From Macrococcoides canis (lineage in GTDB: Bacteria > Bacillota > Bacilli > Staphylococcales > Staphylococcaceae): a DNA stretch of 64,000 bases. Positions within the stretch are counted from its first letter, which is position 1; each line of letters begins with the position of its first letter. The stretch lies in assembly GCF_002119805.1 (NCBI RefSeq), contig NZ_CP021059.1:1488001-1552000 (forward strand). The letters run 5' to 3'. The position numbers and the translations under genes are program-made. Below the pieces are notes generated by a model. That model was not told the origin of the DNA. It was given only the letters and a program-made list of their open reading frames with translations, and ran no database searches. Shown in pieces: positions 21,702 through 28,581 of the stretch.

Positions 21702-23437
21702 GACGACTCACCTCCTAGTTGTTGTCTGTCAAACTGTTCTTTATACCATCCATCCTGTGCAATTAATTCATCATGTGTACCTTCTTGAACGATGACACCT
21801 TCAGAGAGCACGACAATATGATCTGCATGCTGCACAGCAGAAAGTCGATGTGTGGAAATAATGGTCGTCTTTCCTTTTCGTGATGATTCTATGTTCTCGA
21901 TAATCGCAGTTTCTGTCTTTGCATCTACAGCACTTAAAGAATCATCAAGTATAAGAATATCTGGATTTTTAATCATCGCTCGCGCAATTGATATACGCTG
22001 TTTTTGACCGCCTGATATCGCAATCCCTTTTTCTCCAACAAGAGTATCCAGACCAGACGGCAGTCGTTTTATATCCTCATTAAAGTTTGCAAGGCGTAAT
22101 GCTTCAGCAATTTCCTCCTCTGTTGCATCATTTTTTCCAAACTTAATATTTTCTCGGATTGTTCTCGAGAATAAGATATTCTCCTGTGATACATAACCGA
22201 TCTTATCTCGGACCTCTCTTTTCGTCAGTTGATCCAGATGGATGTTTCCTAAAGTTATCACACCTCGTCCGAGTGGATATTCTTTTAGTATCTGTTTAAT
22301 CAATGTCGTCTTACCGCTTCCAGTCGGACCGACGATACCTAAAGTATCTCCTGTGTTCAGTTGAATTGAAATGTCCGATAGATTAACTGCTTCGCTTGAT
22401 GGATATTGGAACGTCACAGCATCAAATGCGACATTGTGGTCATCAGGTACAACATGGTCAATCGGTTCTGATAAAGTATCCTGAGTATCTAATGTCTCCA
22501 TTACTCGATCCAATGAAGCATTGCCTCGCTGCATAATATTAAAGAGCATTCCGATTGCAAACATTGGCCATACAAGCATATTTAAATAGACATTGAATGA
22601 AATTAATGCACCGACCGTAATTTCACCTTGATTGACAAGAAAACTTCCATATCCTAATGCAATCATAAAGCTTAAAGCGGTAATTACAATCGTCAGAGGT
22701 TTAAATAACGCGTCTAATTTCTCAACATGGATAAATTTATTTACTACGTCTGTCGTCATATGTCTGAATCGTTCATTTAAATGTTCTTCCTGAGCAAATG
22801 CTTTTGACACTCTGATTCCTTCTATAGACTCAAGTACGCTGTCATTCATTTCTCCGAATGCATCCTGACTTACTGTATAACGTTCATGAATCATCTTACC
22901 GAGTTTCTGCTCTATTATCGCTAAAAATGGAAGCGGTAATAACGCAGCTAACGTTAATTTCCAGGATACGAGGACTGCCATCGTAGCGATAATTGTAATC
23001 ATGTAAGTTGTACTATCAACTAATGTCAATATACCGAAACCAACGGTCATACGAATTGCACTTAAGTCATTTGTCGCTTTAGCCATCAAGTCTCCTGTTC
23101 TGTTCTTCTCATAGAATCCTGGACTCATTGTAAGAAACTTTGCCATCAGCTTTCTGCGCATCATACTCTCAAGCAGTTGCGATCCATTAAAGAGCAGATA
23201 GCGCCATAAGAAGTTAATGATATAGCTAAGTATAATCGTAATCAAAAAGACAATCATAATCCATTTGAACTTTGATGCGCTCAACGTCTTCATATTAACT
23301 GCATCTATCGTCTGACCAATCAGCCATGGGGGAATGACTTCTACCACATTCGCAATTAATAGTACGATGATTGCAATAATATAACGTTTCTTCTCCTGTT
23401 TAAAAAACCAGCTTAACTTTCTTAAAACATCAAACAT
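21698..23437 (-). CDS. ABC multidrug exporter half-transporter, BmrC-like (degenerate-site subunit)
   Basis: 579 residues with an exporter membrane domain and an ATPase domain: Walker A GPTGSGKTT, signature ISGGQKQ, Walker B ILILDDSLSAVD. The position after Walker B is Asp, not Glu, as expected for the subunit that forms the weak ATPase site of BmrCD-like heterodimers. Preceded by a leader peptide, an attenuator hairpin and a promoter, so expression is probably induced through translation of the leader. Confidence 0.9.
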   Translation of the reverse strand: MFDVLRKLSWFFKQEKKRYIIAIIVLLIANVVEVIPPWLIGQTIDAVNMKTLSASKFKWIMIVFLITIILSYIINFLWRYLLFNGSQLLESMMRRKLMAKFLTMSPGFYEKNRTGDLMAKATNDLSAIRMTVGFGILTLVDSTTYMITIIATMAVLVSWKLTLAALLPLPFLAIIEQKLGKMIHERYTVSQDAFGEMNDSVLESIEGIRVSKAFAQEEHLNERFRHMTTDVVNKFIHVEKLDALFKPLTIVITALSFMIALGYGSFLVNQGEITVGALISFNVYLNMLVWPMFAIGMLFNIMQRGNASLDRVMETLDTQDTLSEPIDHVVPDDHNVAFDAVTFQYPSSEAVNLSDISIQLNTGDTLGIVGPTGSGKTTLIKQILKEYPLGRGVITLGNIHLDQLTKREVRDKIGYVSQENILFSRTIRENIKFGKNDATEEEIAEALRLANFNEDIKRLPSGLDTLVGEKGIAISGGQKQRISIARAMIKNPDILILDDSLSAVDAKTETAIIENIESSRKGKTTIISTHRLSAVQHADHIVVLSEGVIVQEGTHDELIAQDGWYKEQFDRQQLGGESS

Positions 23438-23463
23438 ATTCCATCTCCTTTCTCTTTAGACAC

Positions 23464-23507
23464 AAAAAAGCACACACTCTCATATAAATGAAAGCATGTG
23501 CGCTTTT
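23464..23507 (-). terminator. Attenuator terminator upstream of the ABC exporter
   Basis: Minus strand AAAAGCGCACATGC pairs imperfectly with GAGTGTGTGCTTTT and is followed by TTTTTTG. It lies after the leader peptide stop and before the ribosome site of the first exporter gene, so transcription must read through it. An upstream hairpin (CTCCCGCAGTGCATA with TATGTAATTGCAGGGAG, about 23523-23559) covers the end of the leader ORF and could be the switch partner. Confidence 0.7.
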
Positions 23508-23533
23508 ATATCCAGAGAGAGATCTCCCTGCAA

Positions 23534-23611
23534 TTACATAGATTTATGCACTGCGGGAGGAAAATATTGAATTTCTTGTTGAGTCGTTACTAAACGTCTT
23601 AATTTGTTCAT
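23534..23611 (-). CDS. Leader peptide of the ABC exporter operon (BmrB-like arrangement)
   Basis: A 25-codon ORF starts at ATG 23611 after AAAGGAGGAAAATACA. The peptide begins MNKLRRLVTTQQEIQ and then has YFPPAV; a Pro-Pro pair may slow ribosomes. Its 3' end lies inside a hairpin that precedes the attenuator terminator. In Bacillus, bmrB upstream of bmrCD encodes a leader whose stalled translation under antibiotics relieves termination. The same layout here supports that role, but sequence similarity to BmrB is not evident. Confidence 0.7.
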   Translation of the reverse strand: MNKLRRLVTTQQEIQYFPPAVHKSM

Positions 23612-23644
23612 TGTATTTTCCTCCTTTCTTTTTAAGATATTTCC

Positions 23645-23673
23645 ATCATAATTTAATCTTCTGAAAATTTCAA
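23645..23673 (-). promoter_or_regulatory. Promoter of the leader-exporter operon
   Basis: TTGAAA (23668-23673) and TATGAT (23645-23650) on the minus strand with a 17-base spacer, about 30 bases before the leader peptide start. Confidence 0.65.
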
Positions 23674-23706
23674 TAGTTTATATGCATAAATTTCGAAAAT
23701 CGAATA

Positions 23707-24069
23707 TTAATAATCGGCGAGATATAAAATTTTATATTTATCTTTATCTATTGATATTAACCGTTTTAAGTCTTTGTGAAGCTGAGAGATGTAGTCAAAA
23801 TAGATTGCTCCGTATTCATATGAACCAAAGAATGGTCCTGTATAATACGGAAGTAACATAGGCGCATCGCCAGGTCGACACTGAATCGCTTTTACAGCGT
23901 TTAATAAATAATGAAGATCCTCGTTATTCACCTCACATTGTCCAGGGTTATCCAGCTGATACTTCCTATCAAAATATCCATGCAATGCATTAAACTTTCT
24001 GTAATATGCTAGTTCAATGCGTTCACGAGTCAGTTTATCTTCAACATAGAAATACATATCTAGACCCAT
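23707..24069 (-). CDS. Conserved protein of unknown function, starts MGLDMYFY
   Basis: 120 residues, soluble, rich in Tyr and acidic/basic pairs, no signal or membrane helix. The opening MGLDMYFYVEDK and the middle YTGPFFGSYEYGAIYFDY match a family found in genomes and phages without known function. It overlaps the radC stop by one base, so it is translated after radC in one transcript. Confidence 0.75.
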   Translation of the reverse strand: MGLDMYFYVEDKLTRERIELAYYRKFNALHGYFDRKYQLDNPGQCEVNNEDLHYLLNAVKAIQCRPGDAPMLLPYYTGPFFGSYEYGAIYFDYISQLHKDLKRLISIDKDKYKILYLADY

Positions 24070-24740
24070 TATAATATCCCCTTTTCCTTAATACTGACAT
24101 AATTCCCATCTCCAATAATGATATGATCAAGTACGTCTATTCCGAAGAGTTCTCCGCATTTAATCAGACGTCTTGTAGCTTCTATATCTTCATAACTCGG
24201 TTCTGGATCTCCTGAAGGATGATTATGTACAATAATGATTGCTGCAGCACTTCTTTTTACGGCCTCTTTAAATACTTCTCTCGGATGTACGATAGAGGCA
24301 TTCAGTGAACCGATAAATATCGTTGATTCATGCATCACGACATTCTTCGTATTCAGTGATAATACGACGAAATGCTCCTGTGTCATATAGCGCAATCGTT
24401 CCATCAATAAATTAGCTGCACAAGCAGGAGATTTCACTTTGATTCTTGCTTCATTTGTATGCGTATGCATTCTTATAGCAAGTTCAATAATTGCAAGAAT
24501 CATCGCTGCTTTCTTCTCGCCAATGCCTTTAATTGTAATCAGCTCCTGAAAGGTCATATATCTTAAATCTTTAATGTGACCAGTATGTTCCAGAAGTCGC
24601 TTTGCTACCGTATAGACACTCTCATCTCGAACCCCACTACCAATAATGAGCGACAGCAGTTCCTGGTTCGTTAACTGAGCAGCACCATAAGTTAAAAGAC
24701 GTTCTCTCGGTTTATCGCATTCCAGTGCAATCATCTGCAT
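24069..24740 (-). CDS. radC: RadC/JAB-domain DNA repair protein
   Basis: 223 residues: N-terminal UPF0758 helix-hairpin-helix part (PRERLLTYGAAQLTNQELL, ITIKGIGEKKAAMILAI) and the C-terminal JAMM metalloprotease-like fold with VHNHPSGDPEPSYED. The biochemical role of RadC is still unclear despite the name. It lies between comC (one-base overlap) and the MGLDMYFY gene. Confidence 0.93.
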   Translation of the reverse strand: MQMIALECDKPRERLLTYGAAQLTNQELLSLIIGSGVRDESVYTVAKRLLEHTGHIKDLRYMTFQELITIKGIGEKKAAMILAIIELAIRMHTHTNEARIKVKSPACAANLLMERLRYMTQEHFVVLSLNTKNVVMHESTIFIGSLNASIVHPREVFKEAVKRSAAAIIIVHNHPSGDPEPSYEDIEATRRLIKCGELFGIDVLDHIIIGDGNYVSIKEKGIL

Positions 24741-25477
24741 TAAATAAATCCTCCAAAATAAATGTATTTAATATCCTGATACAAATACATAACAACAAAG
24801 AAACTTGCAGTAATAAATGGAACGAGTGGAACCTTTTTTAAATTTCTTTTGTAGGATAAAAATATCATGCTGGCAAAACCTCCAATTAAATAGGTTAAAA
24901 AGAACATTGCAATGAAATAAGGGATCGGCAGAAAAATAAGTAAAATTACGAAAAGCTTGATATCACCATATCCGATACTTTTCGTCAAGAAGAAGAAAAT
25001 ATGAAGCAGAAGAATCATCAGTAGTTTGATCGTAATATGTTCAAATGTCACCTTAGAAATTGTTGCACTATGAAAGATATACAGATAAGTATAGCCTGTC
25101 ATCAAGCAGGAAAAGAGTAGTGTAAGTAATTGATCAGGAATAGTAAATGACTCAATATCGATGATTGAAAGTGGAATTAAAAAAATTGTGATTGTAAGAG
25201 CAATTTGAATATGAATGATATTATTTAAAGAAAAGATATACACAAAAGCAGCACCTGTTAATATTTCACCCCATAATAAGGCAGTCGGTATCCGTATGCT
25301 ACAATATTTGCATCGTCCCCTCAGCAGCAAATAAGAAATTATTGGAATCAAATCTGCAGCTGATAATTTGTGATGACAATTAAGACATCTAGAGCGACGG
25401 AATAGATCGTTCTGGTCATTGATACAACTTATAAAGGAACTAAAGCAAGCACCGAGTAAAAAAATGATGACTGTCAT
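24740..25477 (-). CDS. comC: Prepilin peptidase (type IV/competence, ComC-like)
   Basis: 245-residue polytopic membrane aspartic protease (A24). The cytoplasmic loop carries CLNCHHKL and CKYCSIRI (two CxxC pairs), and the catalytic aspartates sit in DIESFTIPDQ and GYGDIKL. It cleaves and methylates prepilin-like ComG proteins in Gram-positive DNA uptake. An AT-rich stretch upstream contains a candidate promoter (TTTACA, 17 bases, TATATA). Confidence 0.88.
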   Translation of the reverse strand: MTVIIFLLGACFSSFISCINDQNDLFRRSRCLNCHHKLSAADLIPIISYLLLRGRCKYCSIRIPTALLWGEILTGAAFVYIFSLNNIIHIQIALTITIFLIPLSIIDIESFTIPDQLLTLLFSCLMTGYTYLYIFHSATISKVTFEHITIKLLMILLLHIFFFLTKSIGYGDIKLFVILLIFLPIPYFIAMFFLTYLIGGFASMIFLSYKRNLKKVPLVPFITASFFVVMYLYQDIKYIYFGGFI

Positions 25478-25593
25478 AATTCACCTCACTTTCACGTATA
25501 ATATATAATAATTAATACATTCTGTAAAAAGCACATTTTTCAAAAATAACAGTGATTTTGATACAGATATTAAAGATTTATCTGCCCAAAATT

Positions 25594-25624
25594 AAAAAAC
25601 TGCATATAATTTATGCAGTTTTTT
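25594..25624. terminator. Bidirectional terminator after the YfcC-like gene
   Basis: AAAAAACTGCATA and TATGCAGTTTTTT form a 13-bp stem with a five-base loop. It lies just after the stop of the transporter gene fragment and ahead of the comC promoter region. Confidence 0.85.
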
Positions 25625-25647
25625 AATTTTAGTAATATTTTTATTTT

Positions 25648-26514
25648 TTATAGATACATATAAACGATTAGTCCTCCAAGACATATCAATACCCATATTG
25701 CAGAAATCTTCCAGACAAATTTCAGCCATTTATTATACGGAATACCTGCGACTGCAAGTAATCCCATAAGACTTGCGCTTGTCGGGATGATATTATTGCT
25801 GATTGCATCTCCATATTGGAATGCCAGAACTGCAACTTGTCGATTAATACCAAGAAGGTCACTGATAGGTACCATAATCGGCATCGTAGTCATCGCCTGT
25901 CCTGAACCAGAAGGAATAAAAAAGTTCAGTACGAGCTGTGTTAAGAACATTGCGACAACCGAAAATGCAGCCGGTAGATGGTCGATAAAATCTGTCATAT
26001 GAAAGACAATTGTATCAATAATCTTGCCGGAAGTGAGCACGACAACGATGGCTTTAGCAAAACCGACAATCATCGCACCGAATAAAATATCTTTCATACC
26101 TTCAAGCAATGCATCGAAAGTCCCGTTAATCCCGAGACCTCCAATAATACCGACTACAATACCCATAATAAGAAAGTTCGCACTCATCTGTGTTAAAAAC
26201 CAGCCATACTTGAATATACCATATACATTGATAATAATCGTTGCGGCTAAAATAGTTAAAATAACAGCATGTCGCTTTCTAAAGGAATCAAATTTAGTAT
26301 CGAGCACATCATCGCTCATTGTTCGTCTCTCTTCGACATTTACATCATATAACAAACTTTTTTCGGGATGCGCTTTAACTTTCTTAGCGTAATGCATCAC
26401 ATAAAGAATACCTGTCAGTAAGACAAGCAGATATATCAAAGTACGATAGCCCCATCCGGAAAACAACGGTACTTCAGCAATGCTTTGAGCAATTCCGACC
26501 GTAAATGGATTGAT
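25648..26514 (-). pseudogene. YfcC-family transporter, C-terminal half (interrupted by prophage)
   Basis: C-terminal part of a multi-pass YfcC/C4-dicarboxylate or basic-amino-acid-type membrane transporter. It begins at INPFTVGIAQSIAEVPLFSG and includes the second half of the helices with FFIPSGSGQAMTTMPIMVP and GDAISNNIIPTSASLMG. The reading frame continues into prophage DNA to an ATG at 26604, but those residues are phage-derived. The N-terminal half is at 63490-64000 with the same core. Gene is inactive in the lysogen unless the element excises; a truncated product is unlikely to work. Confidence 0.9.
26507..26514. other. attL core, GGATTGAT
   Basis: The left junction reads AAATGGATTGATAATA and the right junction GAACGGATTGATCATA. 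The shared GGATTGAT corresponds to codons I-N-P of the transporter (ATCAATCC on its coding strand). Short cores are normal for large serine recombinases. The exact crossover dinucleotide cannot be assigned from one sequence. Confidence 0.85.
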
Positions 26515-26525
26515 AATATAAACAC

Positions 26526-26557
26526 AAAAGCACCCTACAACTATGTAAGGTGCTTTT
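26526..26557. terminator. Hairpin just inside attL, probable bidirectional terminator
   Basis: AAAAGCACC and GGTGCTTTT pair around a short loop with A/T runs on both sides. It could stop phage transcription from entering the transporter gene. A second perfect palindrome, CCGAATTTT with AAAATTCGG (26569-26588), follows and might be part of the attachment-site arm or another stop. Confidence 0.6.
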
Positions 26558-26602
26558 CGGCTGTTTAACCGAATTTTTGAAAATTCGGGTATATGGCCGA
26601 AC

Positions 26603-26633
26603 AAAAAATCCCCACACTCAAGTGAGTGCAGGG
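26603..26633 (-). terminator. Terminator after the endolysin gene
   Basis: GCCCTGCACTCACTTGAGTG on the minus strand folds into a stem (CACTC with GAGTG, plus CCC with GGG) and is followed by GGGGATTTTTTG. It lies 8-38 bases after the endolysin stop and ends the late operon. Confidence 0.75.
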
Positions 26634-26640
26634 CTACAAT

Positions 26641-27405
26641 TTACTTAAATACTTTATTCACTTTCATTCTTCCTAGCCAAATCCAATCGTTTGAGCCTTT
26701 TCCTGTTAAGTTACCTGTATAAATTCTTCCCCATCCATTGTGGATTTCAAAGATATATATTACATCACCAGGTTTTAGTTCATATCCAGCCTTACGATTC
26801 CAGTTGAAACCTTTAACACGATTCCCAGAACGCTTTCTTACTTCTGCGCCTAAATTATCAATCGTACCTGTAACATAAGCAGTTAATGAGCGACCTCTAT
26901 CCACTGCTGCATTAAAAGGTAAAGTGACTGTTGAATATTTTGTGTTTTTTTGTGGCGCTTTTTTCTTAATAGAAGTAAATAACGTTTCGTTTTTATAATT
27001 CGGTCTGATGAAGTGGCTAATACCTGAGCAATCGTCCCATCTTAAAGTTGCTGGTGTTCTCGCCTGTCCGTCCCAATTTTGCTCCAATACCATGCACCCA
27101 TTTAAATCACCGCTATTATATACGATGGCAATATGACCATATAAATTGTCAAATGCGCCACGAGTAAATACTGCGATATCTCCACGTTGTTGTTGGAATG
27201 ATGGTGTATTTTCACACACTGTAAACTGACCTTCGAAGTCGTTATTGATGGCATCACGCGCATTCCCCCACATTCTGATACCTGTGAGCCAATATACGTA
27301 ATCTACAGCTAAGTCCATGCACTGCATCCCGTATACTCCATCGAAGTTTATATATTTACCTTCGTACCAATCAATGCGACTACTAGCTTCTGAATAAGTT
27401 TTCAT
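26641..27405 (-). CDS. Endolysin: CHAP domain with SH3b-like wall-binding domain
   Basis: 254-residue late lysis enzyme. The N-terminal CHAP amidase/endopeptidase domain has catalytic C29 (GMQCMDLA) and H91 (YGHIAIVY). After a lysine-rich linker at about 147-160 the C-terminal domain (YVTGTIDNLGAEVRKRSG to WIWLGRMK) looks like an SH3-type cell-wall-binding module. There is no signal peptide, so release depends on the holin encoded just upstream (one-base overlap). No central amidase domain, unlike many staphylococcal endolysins. Confidence 0.9.
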   Translation of the reverse strand: MKTYSEASSRIDWYEGKYINFDGVYGMQCMDLAVDYVYWLTGIRMWGNARDAINNDFEGQFTVCENTPSFQQQRGDIAVFTRGAFDNLYGHIAIVYNSGDLNGCMVLEQNWDGQARTPATLRWDDCSGISHFIRPNYKNETLFTSIKKKAPQKNTKYSTVTLPFNAAVDRGRSLTAYVTGTIDNLGAEVRKRSGNRVKGFNWNRKAGYELKPGDVIYIFEIHNGWGRIYTGNLTGKGSNDWIWLGRMKVNKVFK

Positions 27406-27743
27406 TAATTTACTCCTCCTTCATTATCAACATCTACAGTTACATCTGAATCTTCAGTAATTAAACCTTCATCTACAGTTACTTTTACATCGTTACTTGA
27501 TGGCTCTGCTTTTTGATGAGAATAATCACTGTCATTCATTCCTTGTGTTGTTGGATCAATTACAATCCCTATAGAAGTAAGCACTACTAATACAGTCATT
27601 AATATGTCTATAATCTGCTTAATTTGTATGCTATAGTCGATACCTAACAATGCACATATCTGATTCGCAAGCAATCCTAATGCTGAAATGATAGCTGTAA
27701 GCGTCGCTTTATTCTTAAGCCTTAGCTTCCAATTGATATTCAT
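27405..27743 (-). CDS. Holin, phi LC3 type
   Basis: 112 residues with the family start MNINWKLRLKNKATLTAIIS and two hydrophobic helices (LTAIISALGLLANQICALLG and IIDILMTVLVVLTSIGIVID), followed by DPTTQGMNDS, a phi LC3-holin hallmark. The C-terminal acidic tail (DVTVDVDNEGG) is long. Forms the membrane hole that releases the endolysin. A terminator lies just upstream, so it depends on read-through or on a promoter not identified here. Confidence 0.9.
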   Translation of the reverse strand: MNINWKLRLKNKATLTAIISALGLLANQICALLGIDYSIQIKQIIDILMTVLVVLTSIGIVIDPTTQGMNDSDYSHQKAEPSSNDVKVTVDEGLITEDSDVTVDVDNEGGVN

Positions 27744-27762
27744 AATTTCCCTCCATTAAAAA

Positions 27763-27792
27763 AGAGATATACTCATAACTGAGTACATCTCT
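27763..27792 (-). terminator. Hairpin with U-run between the small ORF and the holin
   Basis: AGAGATGTACTCA and TGAGTATATCTCT pair with a four-base loop and are followed by TTTTTTAATGG on the minus strand. It should end the tail-gene transcript at least partly before the holin. Confidence 0.75.
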
Positions 27793-27800
27793 CTGTATTT

Positions 27801-27887
27801 TTATCGACATCTTCCAAACCAGAAGCACTCCCAGAACGAAGCGCCTAAAACCGTACTACCTGCGAATAAACCTAGTAAGTCTAGCAT
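27801..27887 (-). CDS. 28-residue hydrophobic peptide, unknown
   Basis: ATG 27887 follows GGGAGGTGATACTT, a near-perfect ribosome site. The peptide starts MLDLLGLFAGSTVLGASFWE and ends in an Arg-Cys-Arg tail, so it could sit in the membrane. It lies between a coiled-coil membrane protein and the holin, and might assist lysis or be a holin-like toxin. Function is not known. Confidence 0.55.
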   Translation of the reverse strand: MLDLLGLFAGSTVLGASFWECFWFGRCR

Positions 27888-27917
27888 AAGTATCACCTCC
27901 CTTCTCTGAAAGCCATA

Positions 27918-28259
27918 CTAAATACCTAGCAACATTCGTATTGCTGCAAAAGCTAAAGAGCCACCAAGCGTACCGATTAGTCCGATTATCCAACGTTTCA
28001 GCCATTTAAAATCTTCATCACGCTTCTTTTTACTCTCCTTCTCTAGTTCGCGTTCCGTGTTGATTGAATCGAGCGTAAAGTCCATCTTCTGATTGATTAG
28101 CTTCTGGTCTGCCTGGTTATCCTTAACCATGTTTATCGTTGATGTTAAAGTATTAATACTGATTTGAGTGTCGCGTCTGTGGTCTTCAATAGATTTCTTC
28201 ATTTCTTTTATATCTTCTTCAACATTATCTACTTTTACCTTTAAACTTTCCAAATTCAC
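27918..28259 (-). CDS. XhlA/DUF2951-like coiled-coil protein with C-terminal membrane helix
   Basis: 113 residues. The first 90 are strongly helical and charged (VKVDNVEEDIKEMKKSIED, then ELEKESKKKRDEDFKWLKR). One membrane helix follows (IIGLIGTLGGSLAFAAIRML). The layout equals XhlA-type lysis proteins of Bacillus PBSX and DUF2951 proteins of staphylococcal phages. Position before the holin fits a lysis-related role. Confidence 0.7.
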   Translation of the reverse strand: MNLESLKVKVDNVEEDIKEMKKSIEDHRRDTQISINTLTSTINMVKDNQADQKLINQKMDFTLDSINTERELEKESKKKRDEDFKWLKRWIIGLIGTLGGSLAFAAIRMLLGI

Positions 28260-28279
28260 ACCACTCCTTCACTCTCCTT

Positions 28280-28570
28280 TTATATGCGGTCTACTGCACC
28301 TTTAAATATATCTAACTGCTTAAGTAATTCGTAAGCATACTCAAAAATATTCAAGTCACTTGTCACCAAATCTTCCTTACTGTAATCCCACGTATATGCT
28401 CGTGGCTGTGCAAGAGGCTGACTAACGTCATCAAGATACGTTTGTTCACTTGCATAACCTGTAACGACAACTTGAAACTGCCTATCGTTGAAGTTAATCT
28501 TGTCAATCCTGTAGTACAATCCGTTTAACTCAAGTCCTGTGTTTGGGTCTTTATCTAGTAGTAACGCCAT
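28280..28570 (-). CDS. Phage tail-region protein, unknown
   Basis: 96 residues, soluble, no recognised domain. Contains LELNGLYYRIDKINFNDRQF and an acidic-aromatic C-terminal half (FEYAYELLKQLDIF). Directly follows the tail hub gene (12-base gap), so it is probably a baseplate-associated or fibre-associated protein. Confidence 0.6.
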   Translation of the reverse strand: MALLLDKDPNTGLELNGLYYRIDKINFNDRQFQVVVTGYASEQTYLDDVSQPLAQPRAYTWDYSKEDLVTSDLNIFEYAYELLKQLDIFKGAVDRI

Positions 28571-28581
28571 ATAATTCCTCC

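Noticed and set aside
26024-26392. Plus-strand open frame of 122 codons in the transporter fragment
   Set aside because: Antisense to membrane helices of the YfcC-like gene; no independent coding evidence.
26515-26604. ATG at 26604 as start of the transporter fragment
   Set aside because: The codons from 26515 to 26604 lie in prophage DNA, so the frame there is accidental.
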